From the NCBI GenBank assembly GCA_900546565.1, contig URDC01000001.1:1-64000 (forward strand): a stretch of 64,000 nucleotides of DNA. The letters are read 5' to 3'. This document shows positions 16,206 through 23,501 of this stretch, one piece after another. Both the position numbers and the translations under genes were made by a program. Every line of letters starts with the position of its first letter. Within the stretch, counting starts at the first letter, position 1. The DNA comes from an uncultured Opitutales bacterium. GTDB lineage: Bacteria; Verrucomicrobiota; Verrucomicrobiia; Opitutales; Intestinicryptomonadaceae. The notes under the pieces are model-generated. The model worked only from the letters and a program-made list of their open reading frames with translations. It had not been told where the DNA came from and made no database searches.

Positions 16206-17429
16206 TCAGTTATCTGGCGTTTTGATTTCGTCCGCTTTGCGCTTGGGAAAGCATATGCGTTCGACGGCGTTTTCGAAATCGTCCGCACCATTTAAAATGT
16301 CGATTTCAAGCTTTGTATAGAAAAAGCGCACGCGGGGGGAATAGTCTTTATCGATGCGCACGGAATCCTTTTCTGTTGTGACTACAAACTCGGCACCGGC
16401 GCGGACGGAGGCGGAAAAAACTTCGTCGAGTTCGGCGGTGGTGAAGCGGTGGTGGTCCAAAAAACGCTTGCGTAAAACGAGCTTTGCGCCTAAGTCGCGC
16501 AGGAAACGTTCGAAGCTCTCGGGAGCGGCAATCGCGCTAAAACAGGCGACTTTGCGTCCCGCGAGCATTGAAAGTTCGAATTTTTCGCCCGTCGAAAAGT
16601 CCACGAGATAACGCAGCTTGTGGGCGCATTCAATTATCTCGGCTGTTTTGTTGAAACGCCGAATTGTCTGTTCAAGCTCGTAGTCCTTTTCGCCGTCGGA
16701 CTTTGTAAGAAATATGTATGAGGCGCGTTTTAGATGCGAAATCGGTTCGCGCAAAATGCCGCGCGGAAGCAAATGTCTGTTGCCGAAGGGGTTTGTTTTG
16801 TCGACAAGCAAAAGCTGGATTTGCCCGCGAAGCGGCAAATACTGGAAGCCGTCGTCCAAAACGAGAGTGTCCGCACCGAACTCGGTTATGGCGTAATGTC
16901 CCGCCCGGACGCGGTTTTTATCGACAATAACGATTACTCCGGGGAGGTTTCTGGCAAGCATAAAAGGCTCGTCGCCCGCTACGGACGAATCAAGCAGAAC
17001 GCGATTGCCGTCGGAAACCACGCGCGGCTTGGGCGATTCGCCGTGGGTAAACCAACGCAGAATTTTGCGCGGAAGGCTGTCGGATTTGCTTTTGTAGCCG
17101 CGGCTGAGAATTGCAACTTTGCGCCCGCGGTCGGCGAGAGATCGCGATATTTTTTCGACTATGGGCGTCTTCCCAGTGCCGCCGACGGTGAGGTTTCCTA
17201 CCACGACAACCATACACCCCAGCGGGGCATCGCGCAAAATGCGCTTGTTATACATATAGAAGCGCAGCCTCGCGACTGCCTCGAACGCGAAGGAAATGCA
17301 ATACAGAAATCCGCCGTAGACAACGGCGCGGAAACCGTCGGCGCGGTCGTAGATGACGTCGGCTGTAAAGTTTGCGAAGCGTTGCGCGTATACGCGCGCG
17401 ACCGCTCTTATGCGTTTAAAAAGATTCAA
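16206..17429 (-). CDS. lpxK: Tetraacyldisaccharide 4'-kinase
   Basis: 407 residues. The Walker A region GNLTVGGTGKTPIVEKI, the following LSRGYKSK and the DDGFQYLPLRGQIQLLLVD segment are LpxK signatures, and the N-terminus (residues about 40-60) contains the membrane-anchoring helix. The enzyme phosphorylates the 4' position of the lipid A disaccharide precursor at the inner membrane, direct evidence for a lipid A outer membrane. At about 400 residues it is slightly longer than the E. coli enzyme (328), with the extra sequence at both ends. Its start overlaps the upstream gene by 14 bp. Confidence 0.93.
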   Translation of the reverse strand: MNLFKRIRAVARVYAQRFANFTADVIYDRADGFRAVVYGGFLYCISFAFEAVARLRFYMYNKRILRDAPLGCMVVVVGNLTVGGTGKTPIVEKISRSLADRGRKVAILSRGYKSKSDSLPRKILRWFTHGESPKPRVVSDGNRVLLDSSVAGDEPFMLARNLPGVIVIVDKNRVRAGHYAITEFGADTLVLDDGFQYLPLRGQIQLLLVDKTNPFGNRHLLPRGILREPISHLKRASYIFLTKSDGEKDYELEQTIRRFNKTAEIIECAHKLRYLVDFSTGEKFELSMLAGRKVACFSAIAAPESFERFLRDLGAKLVLRKRFLDHHRFTTAELDEVFSASVRAGAEFVVTTEKDSVRIDKDYSPRVRFFYTKLEIDILNGADDFENAVERICFPKRKADEIKTPDN

Positions 17430-19203
17430 TATCGTCCTCTTTTTCGGGTTCGTTGCCCGTCTTTTTGTTTTTGTGGGTATGCATTTCGGAATCGGCGGCG
17501 GAGCGCTCCTGTTTTACGGCAGCCTCGCATTCGTCCCTTAAATGCGCGAACTCTCCCTCGATAATGCTGCCGGCGCGCTTCACGGACGGCTCGGCGTATT
17601 TGAGCACTTTGACGGCGTTTTTAAATTCGCCCTTTTGCGCGAAATATTTTGCCGCGGGAATCGCCACATATTTGGCGCACTCGACGGGAATTTTCGCACT
17701 CTTGCGGATTAGAGAAGAGCAAAATGCCATACGCTCGGCATCGCTATGCATACGTGTTAGAAGACCGTCAAGCTCGCCCGAAATCATTCGGCAGGCAAGC
17801 TGCGGATTCGCCCGAAACATGAGCTTGATATGGGTGTCGAAAAGCGCGTCGGCCTCTTTGGCGCGTTTGCGGGCAATGAGATTTTCGCGGTAAAGATTGA
17901 GCATTTGCGTGGAAAGTTCGGGATAATTCGCAAATGCGGCGTAGCCACTTTTATAGATTGCGTCCAACTCCTTCGACTCCGCTCCGCAACGCGCAGAAGC
18001 CGAGACGAGAATCCCGTAGGCTGCAAAGTTTTTCGGGTCCGTCTCGATTGCGTCTTTTGCGTAATCGCGGGCGGCGGAAAATTTGTCCTCCCTCAAAAGT
18101 TCGTCCGCCAAATGCGAAAGCGTCGCGCTTTTGAGGTGCGTTTCGGAAACAGTCCCCCTCGTGCGCAGCGTTTCGATTTCAAAAGACGTCAACGGCTGCC
18201 AAGTTTGCGGGTTCAAGGGAGAGACGGTTGTCGAACGCGTGGCGGCATCGCGGGCGACGTCGGTTTTCCACTCTCCCGCGGAGGTCATATGCGCGAGCCA
18301 AGCGTGGGGCTGGTTGCTGACTGTCGCGCTGAAAAATATGCACGGAACACCGTTTGCGTTTGCCACGCGCCAAGCGTAGTAGATTTTTTCGTAGGGCGAA
18401 CCTCCGTTTTTGCGCAGGTTTGCAAGGGTGAATTCGCTTTTGGTCTCGTCCCACGGCGAAACGCGCGAACCGCGCACGCGGGCGGAATCGGTGCGGATTG
18501 AGGAGATTGCGTTTTCGACGGAAGTCGGCTTGAAGTTTGGCTCGAACGCTGCTTCAAGTTCCGTGAGCGGCCCAGCAACACCGAGAGTCCAGACAAGTTC
18601 GGCAACCGTTAGTTTGCGCAGGTCGAACGGCAGTTTTTCCGCCTTCAAGCTGAAATACAAAAAGACCTCCTGCGGCATAGTTATTTGCGTCGGCGGCGAG
18701 ACAACTTCGCATTCGGGCCAGCGGGCGGGCGGAGGGAAGTCGTAAATCAGTCCGAGAGTCAAAACGGCGCGCATATATTTTTTAGCCTGCGCGGGTTGGT
18801 TTAAAAATATTTTCGAGGCTACTTCGAGCGCGTTCGAAAATGCGTCGTGCTTTGTGGCGGACTCGTAAAAATCGTAAAACGCGGGCATATCCGACAGCAT
18901 CGCGCGTTTGAATTCGACGGGAATTTCGCCGCCATTTTGCGCGAAAAGCCGCGCCGCCTTCGACAAATAAAGCCAATCGGCGGCGACGGAAAAATTCTTT
19001 TTGGTGGCGGCTTTCAAAGCTTCGTCCTTCGCGCGGTCGGCAAGTTCCGTCCACGCATTGGCGGAATCCGACGCGAGCACTTCGTCCAACGACGCGAACG
19101 AAATCGGCAACTTCGGAAAATTCGGCAAGTCGGGCATATCGACCGCCCCGAACACCGCCGACGCGGCGACTATCAAAACCCCTGTAAAAATCTCTCGAAA
19201 CAT
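17416..19203 (-). CDS. Large exported protein with TPR-like C-terminus and possible transglutaminase-like core
   Basis: About 595 residues from the ATG at 19203 (an in-frame ATG 16 codons upstream is possible). It starts with a signal peptide (MFREIFTGVLIVAASAVFGA). Residues about 55-200 and 390-560 are helical and tetratricopeptide-like (for example ALKAATKKNFSVAADWLYLS). The middle, YYAWRVANANGVPCIFF followed by NQPHAWLAHMTSAGEWKTD, resembles the Cys...His...Asp spacing of transglutaminase-like folds. A catalytic role is only suggested. The tail is highly charged (HKNKKTGNEPEKEDD). Overlaps lpxK by 14 bp. Family not recognised with certainty. Confidence 0.6.
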   Translation of the reverse strand: MFREIFTGVLIVAASAVFGAVDMPDLPNFPKLPISFASLDEVLASDSANAWTELADRAKDEALKAATKKNFSVAADWLYLSKAARLFAQNGGEIPVEFKRAMLSDMPAFYDFYESATKHDAFSNALEVASKIFLNQPAQAKKYMRAVLTLGLIYDFPPPARWPECEVVSPPTQITMPQEVFLYFSLKAEKLPFDLRKLTVAELVWTLGVAGPLTELEAAFEPNFKPTSVENAISSIRTDSARVRGSRVSPWDETKSEFTLANLRKNGGSPYEKIYYAWRVANANGVPCIFFSATVSNQPHAWLAHMTSAGEWKTDVARDAATRSTTVSPLNPQTWQPLTSFEIETLRTRGTVSETHLKSATLSHLADELLREDKFSAARDYAKDAIETDPKNFAAYGILVSASARCGAESKELDAIYKSGYAAFANYPELSTQMLNLYRENLIARKRAKEADALFDTHIKLMFRANPQLACRMISGELDGLLTRMHSDAERMAFCSSLIRKSAKIPVECAKYVAIPAAKYFAQKGEFKNAVKVLKYAEPSVKRAGSIIEGEFAHLRDECEAAVKQERSAADSEMHTHKNKKTGNEPEKEDDIESF

Positions 19204-19299
19204 TCCCCCATACAACCAACCTCCCGCCCCCAAGTAAAGCTTTTTTTGCATGTTGGCAAGCGCCCCAGCTGCGCGGGTCTTTTATGTGTTTCGGAAGAG

Positions 19300-19485
19300 A
19301 CGCGGATTACAAAGACGCGTTTATTTTTTAGAACGCTCCTATCGTCGCTCAGATCTTGGCTTCGCCAATTCAACGTCGGCGGGCGAATGTCCGCAAACCC
19401 GAAATAAAACCGTCTTTTAGCTGCGAGTGCGCCTCCGTTGCAAATTTAAATACAAAAAAAAGGTGTTCTTGCGAACGCCTTTCCA
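19300..19485 (-). repeat. Large three-armed element, degenerate copy B
   Basis: It shares GATTACAAAGACGCGTTT and GACGGTTTTA-type P3 ends, GCGAGTGCGCCTCCGTTGCA (19424-19443) and a terminator hairpin AAAGGTGTTC/GAACGCCTTT (19459-19468, 19473-19482, loop TTGC) with the intact copies. The matching outer arm is missing, so P1 cannot form. Its middle (19332-19369) shares an AACGCTCCTATCGTCGCTCA block and an ATTGGC/GCCAAT-type hairpin with copy C in reverse orientation. It looks like a decayed or rearranged copy. Confidence 0.65.
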
Positions 19486-19530
19486 ATTTAGAATGTATTG
19501 TCTGTATAACAGGGGGAACGGCGGTTTGTA

Positions 19531-19641
19531 GTGGTTTCTCTTGTGGCGATTATGATATACGCCACAATTCAATTTGCGGACGCAAAATCCGCCGTCGGGG
19601 GTTTGGATTGGATTTTGGATAAACTTAACTTAAATAAATAG
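19531..19641 (+). CDS. Possible 36-residue membrane peptide
   Basis: A GTG-initiated frame ending at TAG 19639-19641 encodes a peptide with a hydrophobic N-terminal half (VVSLVAIMIYATIQFA) and an amphipathic end (GLDWILDKLNLNK). An AGGGGG run lies about 14-19 bp upstream, too far for an ideal Shine-Dalgarno. The layout (one hydrophobic helix, Trp, basic end) resembles small holin- or toxin-like peptides, but no antitoxin RNA is evident. Its stop lies inside a small hairpin-repeat unit. Could equally be a chance frame in repeat-rich DNA. Confidence 0.25.
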   Translation: MVSLVAIMIYATIQFADAKSAVGGLDWILDKLNLNK

Positions 19642-19692
19642 TCAAAGTGGATTTTGCCGTAGGCAATCCGCGCCACTTCCGAACTTATAAAA
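19628..19692 (-). repeat. Small hairpin repeat, single unit
   Basis: AATAAATAGTCAAAG, then a TTGCC-GTA-GGCAA hairpin, then GCGCCACTTCCGAACTTATAAAA. Read on the minus strand it matches the units at 2401-2711. It lies between the enolase terminator and the possible small ORF. Confidence 0.7.
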
Positions 19693-19724
19693 AACCCCGC
19701 TATGGGAGCCCGCCCAGCGGGACG
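19689..19724 (-). terminator. Intrinsic terminator of enolase
   Basis: On the minus strand CCCGCT (19721-19716) pairs with AGCGGG (19701-19696) and is followed by GTTTTTT. It begins about 13 bp after the enolase stop. Confidence 0.65.
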
Positions 19725-19736
19725 CCCTCGCGGCTT

Positions 19737-21005
19737 TTAGAATATAGAGAGGAGGCGGTTGTATTTCGAGATGCGCTCCCCGCGCGAAAGCGAGCCCGTC
19801 TTGATTTGCCCGCAGTTGGTGGCAACCGCCAAGTCGGCAATGAAAGTGTCGCAAGTCTCGCCCGAGCGGTGCGAGACAATGCACTTGTAGCAGTTGCGCT
19901 GGGCAAGCTCGATAGTGTCGAGAGTCTCGCTGACAGTGCCGATTTGGTTGGGTTTTATGAGAATGGCGTTGGCGACTTTCTCGTCAATGCCGCGTTGGAG
20001 AAGCTTCACATTCGTGGTGAAGAGGTCGTCGCCGACAAGCTGGGTTGTCTCGCCGAGAGTTTTGGTGAGGATTTTCCAGCCCTGCCAGTCGTTTTCGGCG
20101 CAGCCGTCTTCGATTGAAATTATCGGATAGCGGCGCACAAGCCCCGCGAGATATTCGACCATTTCGCGCGAATTTTTCGGCGGCAGATGCGACTTCTTGA
20201 ATTTGTAGAGCTTGTCGGATTCGTCGTAAAATTCGCTCGAAGCGACATCGAGGGCGATATTGATGTCTTCGCCGAAAACGTAGCCCGCTGCGCGAACCGC
20301 CGAGGCAATCGCGTCGAGCACCGCCTCGGCAGACCCGAGTGCGGGCGCGAAGCCGCCTTCGTCGCCGACTGCGGTCGAAAAGCCGAGCGAGTGCAGAATG
20401 GCTTTAAGCTGGTGGAAAACCTCCGCGCCCATTCGGACCGCCTCGGCAAAATCGGGCGCACCCGAGGGGACAATCATAAACTCCTGAATGTCGACGGGGG
20501 CGTCACTGTGCGCGCCGCCGTTAAAAATGTTCATCATCGGAACGGGCATAACGTGCGCGTTGACGCCGCCGATGTAACGGTAAAGCTCCAACCCGACTGC
20601 GGCTGCCGCCGCCTTGCAGGAGGCGATTGAAACGGCGAGAATCGCGTTCGCGCCGAGGTTGCGCTTGTTTTTGGTATCGTCAAGCTCAATCATTGCCGCG
20701 TCTACGGCGCGTTGGTCGAGGGCGTCCATTCCGCGCAACGCCTTTGCGATTTTTTCGTTGACGTTGTCGACGGCTCGCAAAACGCCCTTGCCGCCGTATC
20801 TGCCGCGGAAGAATTTTTCGTTGTGTTTGAACGCGGCGGAGCTGTCGCGCAGCTCGAACGCCTCGGACTTGCCCGTGGAAGCCCCCGACGGAACGGAAGC
20901 GGTGCCCGCTATGCCCGATTCAAGCTCGACGCGGGCTTCGACTGTCGGATTGCCGCGCGAATCGAGAATTTCGCGGGCGGTAATTTTGCTGATTTTCGTG
21001 TCCAT
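19737..21005 (-). CDS. eno: Enolase
   Basis: 422 residues from the ATG at 21005; the open frame extends further upstream but without homology. N-terminal ARE(I)LDSRGNPTVEARVEL and GASTGKSEA are the enolase signature region. Metal and catalytic positions are seen in SIEDGCAENDW and VGDDLFTTN, the catalytic lysine region in ILIKPNQIGTVSET, and the SHRSGET motif follows. It interconverts 2-phosphoglycerate and phosphoenolpyruvate. Single gene with its own terminator, divergent from the Gfo/Idh gene. Confidence 0.97.
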   Translation of the reverse strand: MDTKISKITAREILDSRGNPTVEARVELESGIAGTASVPSGASTGKSEAFELRDSSAAFKHNEKFFRGRYGGKGVLRAVDNVNEKIAKALRGMDALDQRAVDAAMIELDDTKNKRNLGANAILAVSIASCKAAAAAVGLELYRYIGGVNAHVMPVPMMNIFNGGAHSDAPVDIQEFMIVPSGAPDFAEAVRMGAEVFHQLKAILHSLGFSTAVGDEGGFAPALGSAEAVLDAIASAVRAAGYVFGEDINIALDVASSEFYDESDKLYKFKKSHLPPKNSREMVEYLAGLVRRYPIISIEDGCAENDWQGWKILTKTLGETTQLVGDDLFTTNVKLLQRGIDEKVANAILIKPNQIGTVSETLDTIELAQRNCYKCIVSHRSGETCDTFIADLAVATNCGQIKTGSLSRGERISKYNRLLSIF

Positions 21006-21289
21006 TTGCCAAAAGTGGTTTTCTCTGATTCGGCAAAAAACCGCGCGTTTTAAAAGCGGTTTGTCAAAAAACGGAAAAAACTGTTGAAAAATCGGGCAAA
21101 AACTGCAATCCTCCAAGGCGAAATTGATTTGATTTAATCCGCGGGCGGCGCGAGCAAATCGGGGGAATTGCCGAAAGATTGCGCCGCGAAGACGGCTTTC
21201 GGCGCGCGGCGTCGGGCGGCGTTTTCGCGATTCGTCCGCGGAAAAATCGAAAGATTTGTTAACTATTAAAAAATAAAAAAGGAACAACA

Positions 21290-22474
21290 ATGTCTCAAAG
21301 ACCTCTCAATGTAGGATTAGTCGGCGGCGGCTGCGGCGCGTTCATTGCCCAGCCCCACCAAAAAGCGATTTTTTCGGACGGCACAAGAAGGGTCGTCGCG
21401 GCGGCTCTGCACCCGAACCCCGAAGTTGCGATGAAGGAAGCCGAAAACTGGCCGTATCCCATCAAGGGCTATGCCTCGTATGTCGATATGATTAACGACC
21501 AGAAAAACCTTCCCGAAGACCAGAGGCTCGACTACATTCTCATTGTAACGCCCAACTTTGTCCACTTCGACCCCGCTATGAAGGCTATCGAAGCGGGCAT
21601 TCCCGTGATGTGCGAAAAGCCCCTTACAATCAACCTCGAACAGGCCGACCAGCTCGTGGCGGCGGCTACGGCAAAGGGGCTGCCCTTCGCGGTGGCTCAC
21701 ACCTATTTGGGGCACTGGTCGTCGTGGTTCTCGCGCTTTGTGGTAACGAGCGGTTTGCTCGGCGAAATCCGCTGGGTCGACTCGGCATACATTCAGGGTT
21801 GGCTGGCGAAGCAAATCGAAAAGCAGGGCGGCGAAGACGGCGCGTCGTGGCGCACCGACCCGAAGCGTTCGGGCGGCTCGCTCTGCCTCGGCGATATCGG
21901 CACTCACGCGCTTATGCAGTTGCGTTTTGTCACGGGTATGGACGTTGTCCGCGTTTCGGCACATATGGAAACTTTCGTGAAAAGCCGCCTGTTGGACGAC
22001 CACGCCACCGTCTACTGCGAACTCTCAAACGGCGCGAAGGGACTTGTCAGAACTTCGCAGATTTGCATCGGCCACAAGAACGACCTCTCGATTGAAGTCG
22101 CGGGCACGAAAGGCACGCTCGTTTGGCGTCAGGAAGAGCCCGAAAAGGTCGTCATTATGCTCTCCGGTCAGCCCGACAGAGTTTACTGGCGCGGCGATGT
22201 TCAGGCGAACGACGGCTTCCTTGGCGACGTTCCCGAATGGCTGCTCAAAGAACCCCGCATTCCGGCGGGCCACCCCGAAGGCTTCCACGATGCCTATGCG
22301 CGTCTGCACAGGGAGTTCGAAAAGGACGTTCGCGCGTGGCAGAAGGGCGAAAAGTTTTCGTATGAGCACACGCGCTATGCGACGGTTCTCGACGGCAGAA
22401 TGGGCTTGGCGTTTGTAGACGCGTCGCTCAAAAGCAACCAGAAGCAGGGTGCGTGGGAACCCGTCTCCCTCTAA
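21290..22474 (+). CDS. Gfo/Idh/MocA-family oxidoreductase
   Basis: 394 residues with a good Shine-Dalgarno (AAAGGAACAACA). The N-terminal Rossmann region NVGLVGGGCGAFIAQPHQKA binds NAD(P), the CEKPLTINLEQADQLV motif holds the conserved Lys of the EKP signature, and GGSLCLGDIGTHALMQL carries the catalytic-site DxGxH (DIGTH). It probably oxidises or reduces a sugar or inositol derivative. No sugar-specific genes flank it. The large repeat element copy C begins at its TAA stop. Confidence 0.88.
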   Translation: MSQRPLNVGLVGGGCGAFIAQPHQKAIFSDGTRRVVAAALHPNPEVAMKEAENWPYPIKGYASYVDMINDQKNLPEDQRLDYILIVTPNFVHFDPAMKAIEAGIPVMCEKPLTINLEQADQLVAAATAKGLPFAVAHTYLGHWSSWFSRFVVTSGLLGEIRWVDSAYIQGWLAKQIEKQGGEDGASWRTDPKRSGGSLCLGDIGTHALMQLRFVTGMDVVRVSAHMETFVKSRLLDDHATVYCELSNGAKGLVRTSQICIGHKNDLSIEVAGTKGTLVWRQEEPEKVVIMLSGQPDRVYWRGDVQANDGFLGDVPEWLLKEPRIPAGHPEGFHDAYARLHREFEKDVRAWQKGEKFSYEHTRYATVLDGRMGLAFVDASLKSNQKQGAWEPVSL

Positions 22475-22755
22475 AACGGGCGATGGCGTGCGCCTTCGAG
22501 TCGAATTTTATTTCTTATAATGTAGAAAGGTTTTCCATTCGGAAAACCTTTTTTGTTTTTTAGATTCGACTCGGAGGCGCACTCACGGCTAAAAGCCGGT
22601 TTCCTCGGGAGGTCTGTGCAAAAGCACTATCCCTCCTTGAATTGGCGAAGCCAAGAGCTGAGCGACGATAGGAGCGTGTTAAAATCTAACACGTCTTTGT
22701 AGCACGCGCCTCGCCCGTTTTAGTCCAAGTACCCACGCTGGTTCTAATCCGAATT
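22475..22755 (+). repeat. Large three-armed element, copy C
   Basis: Begins at the Gfo/Idh stop (TAAAACGGGCGATGGCGTGC). P1 pairs 22473-22491 with GCACGCGCCTCGCCCGTTTT at 22702-22721. P2 pairs CGCCTTCGAGTCGAAT (22491-22506) with ATTCGACTCGGAGGCGCAC (22564-22582); this stem differs from copies A, D and E on both sides yet stays paired. The P2 tip is an 11-bp terminator AAAGGTTTTCC/GGAAAACCTTT (22526-22536, 22541-22551). P3 keeps GGGAGG/CCCTCC (22607-22612, 22631-22636) capped by GTGC-AAAA-GCAC, and carries an insertion with an extra TTGGC-GAA-GCCAA hairpin. Confidence 0.87.
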
Positions 22756-22760
22756 ATAAT

Positions 22761-22890
22761 GTTTTTTGTTTTTAGATTGCGACGAAGGCGCACTCGCAGC
22801 TAAAAATGACTCGCGTTTGCGAATGCAAACGCGAGTCATTTTTAGTCCAAGAACAGGTGTTGATTCTAAGCCGAATTTATAATGGAAAAG
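22761..22890 (+). repeat. Truncated derivative of the large element (copy C2)
   Basis: Starts in the P2 right arm (TAGATTGCGACGAAGGCGCAC) and ends with the conserved flank AGTCCAAGAACAGGTGTTGATTCTAAGCCGAA. The whole P3/P1 portion is replaced by one perfect 19-bp hairpin (22802-22820 with 22825-22843, loop GAAT) ending in TTTTT, a strong terminator-like structure. It stands directly behind copy C. Confidence 0.75.
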
Positions 22891-22910
22891 CTTAACTTCG
22901 TTCCGCTTTT

Positions 22911-23060
22911 CTTTAATGAGAGATAAAGCGCATTGGCAAAGCCAATCGCGCCTCTTTCCAAACAACAAAGTCTTTTACATTCGTAAAATCCTTTTCACTT
23001 TAATAAATAGACAAAGGCACATCGGCAAAGCCGATTGACGCCGCATTCGAAATTATAAAA
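22911..23060 (+). repeat. Two small hairpin-repeat units upstream of nuoA
   Basis: Units at 22911-22960 (ATTGGC-AAA-GCCAAT) and 22999-23060 (ATCGGC-AAA-GCCGAT), both read as CTTTAATNAATAGACAAAG, hairpin, then CGCC...TTCGAAATTATAAAA. A separate TTTTAC-ATTC-GTAAAA hairpin lies between them (22973-22988). The second unit ends 56 bp before nuoA, so the TATAAA could act in its promoter; no well-spaced -35 is visible. Confidence 0.7.
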
Positions 23061-23115
23061 AAAGGGAAAATAAAAGTTGCAAAAATGGGGAAAAAAGCGA
23101 CGATATTCTCAGATT

Positions 23116-23499
23116 ATGGAACTTTCGTATTTCATTCCCGTTTTGATTCAAATTGTGGTCGCGCTGGCGATTCCCGCGGTGATTATTGTGGCGAGTCATA
23201 TTTTCGGCCAGCACGCGAGGTCGAACAAATTCAAAGACTCGGCGTATGAATGCGGTATCACCCCCGAAGGCAAGCCGCATTCGAGGTATGGGGCGAAGTT
23301 CTATTTGGTTGCGATGTTGTTCGTGATTTTCGACATCGAAGCGGTCTTCATGATTCCCATTGCGATGTGTTTCCCGAAAGTAGCGCACGGGCTGCCCGTT
23401 TTGTTGCCCATTTTGTTCTTCATTGCCGTGCTCTGCGCGGGTATTTTCTACGAAGTCAAAAAGGACGCCCTAAACTGGAACATTCCCAAGTCTAACTAA
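23116..23499 (+). CDS. nuoA: NADH-quinone oxidoreductase subunit A
   Basis: 127 residues with three membrane segments. SDSAYECG-type sequence (KFKDSAYECGITPEG), FYLVAMLFVIFDIEAVFMIPIA and the flanking segments are the NuoA signature. It forms part of the membrane arm near the quinone site of complex I. Unusually it is separated by about 5.2 kb from the otherwise complete nuoB-N cluster and is instead followed two bases after its stop by the diadenylate-cyclase fusion gene. The ATG at 23116 is chosen over one at 23077 whose extension is basic and unconserved. Confidence 0.94.
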   Translation: MELSYFIPVLIQIVVALAIPAVIIVASHIFGQHARSNKFKDSAYECGITPEGKPHSRYGAKFYLVAMLFVIFDIEAVFMIPIAMCFPKVAHGLPVLLPILFFIAVLCAGIFYEVKKDALNWNIPKSN

Positions 23500-23501
23500 A
23501 A

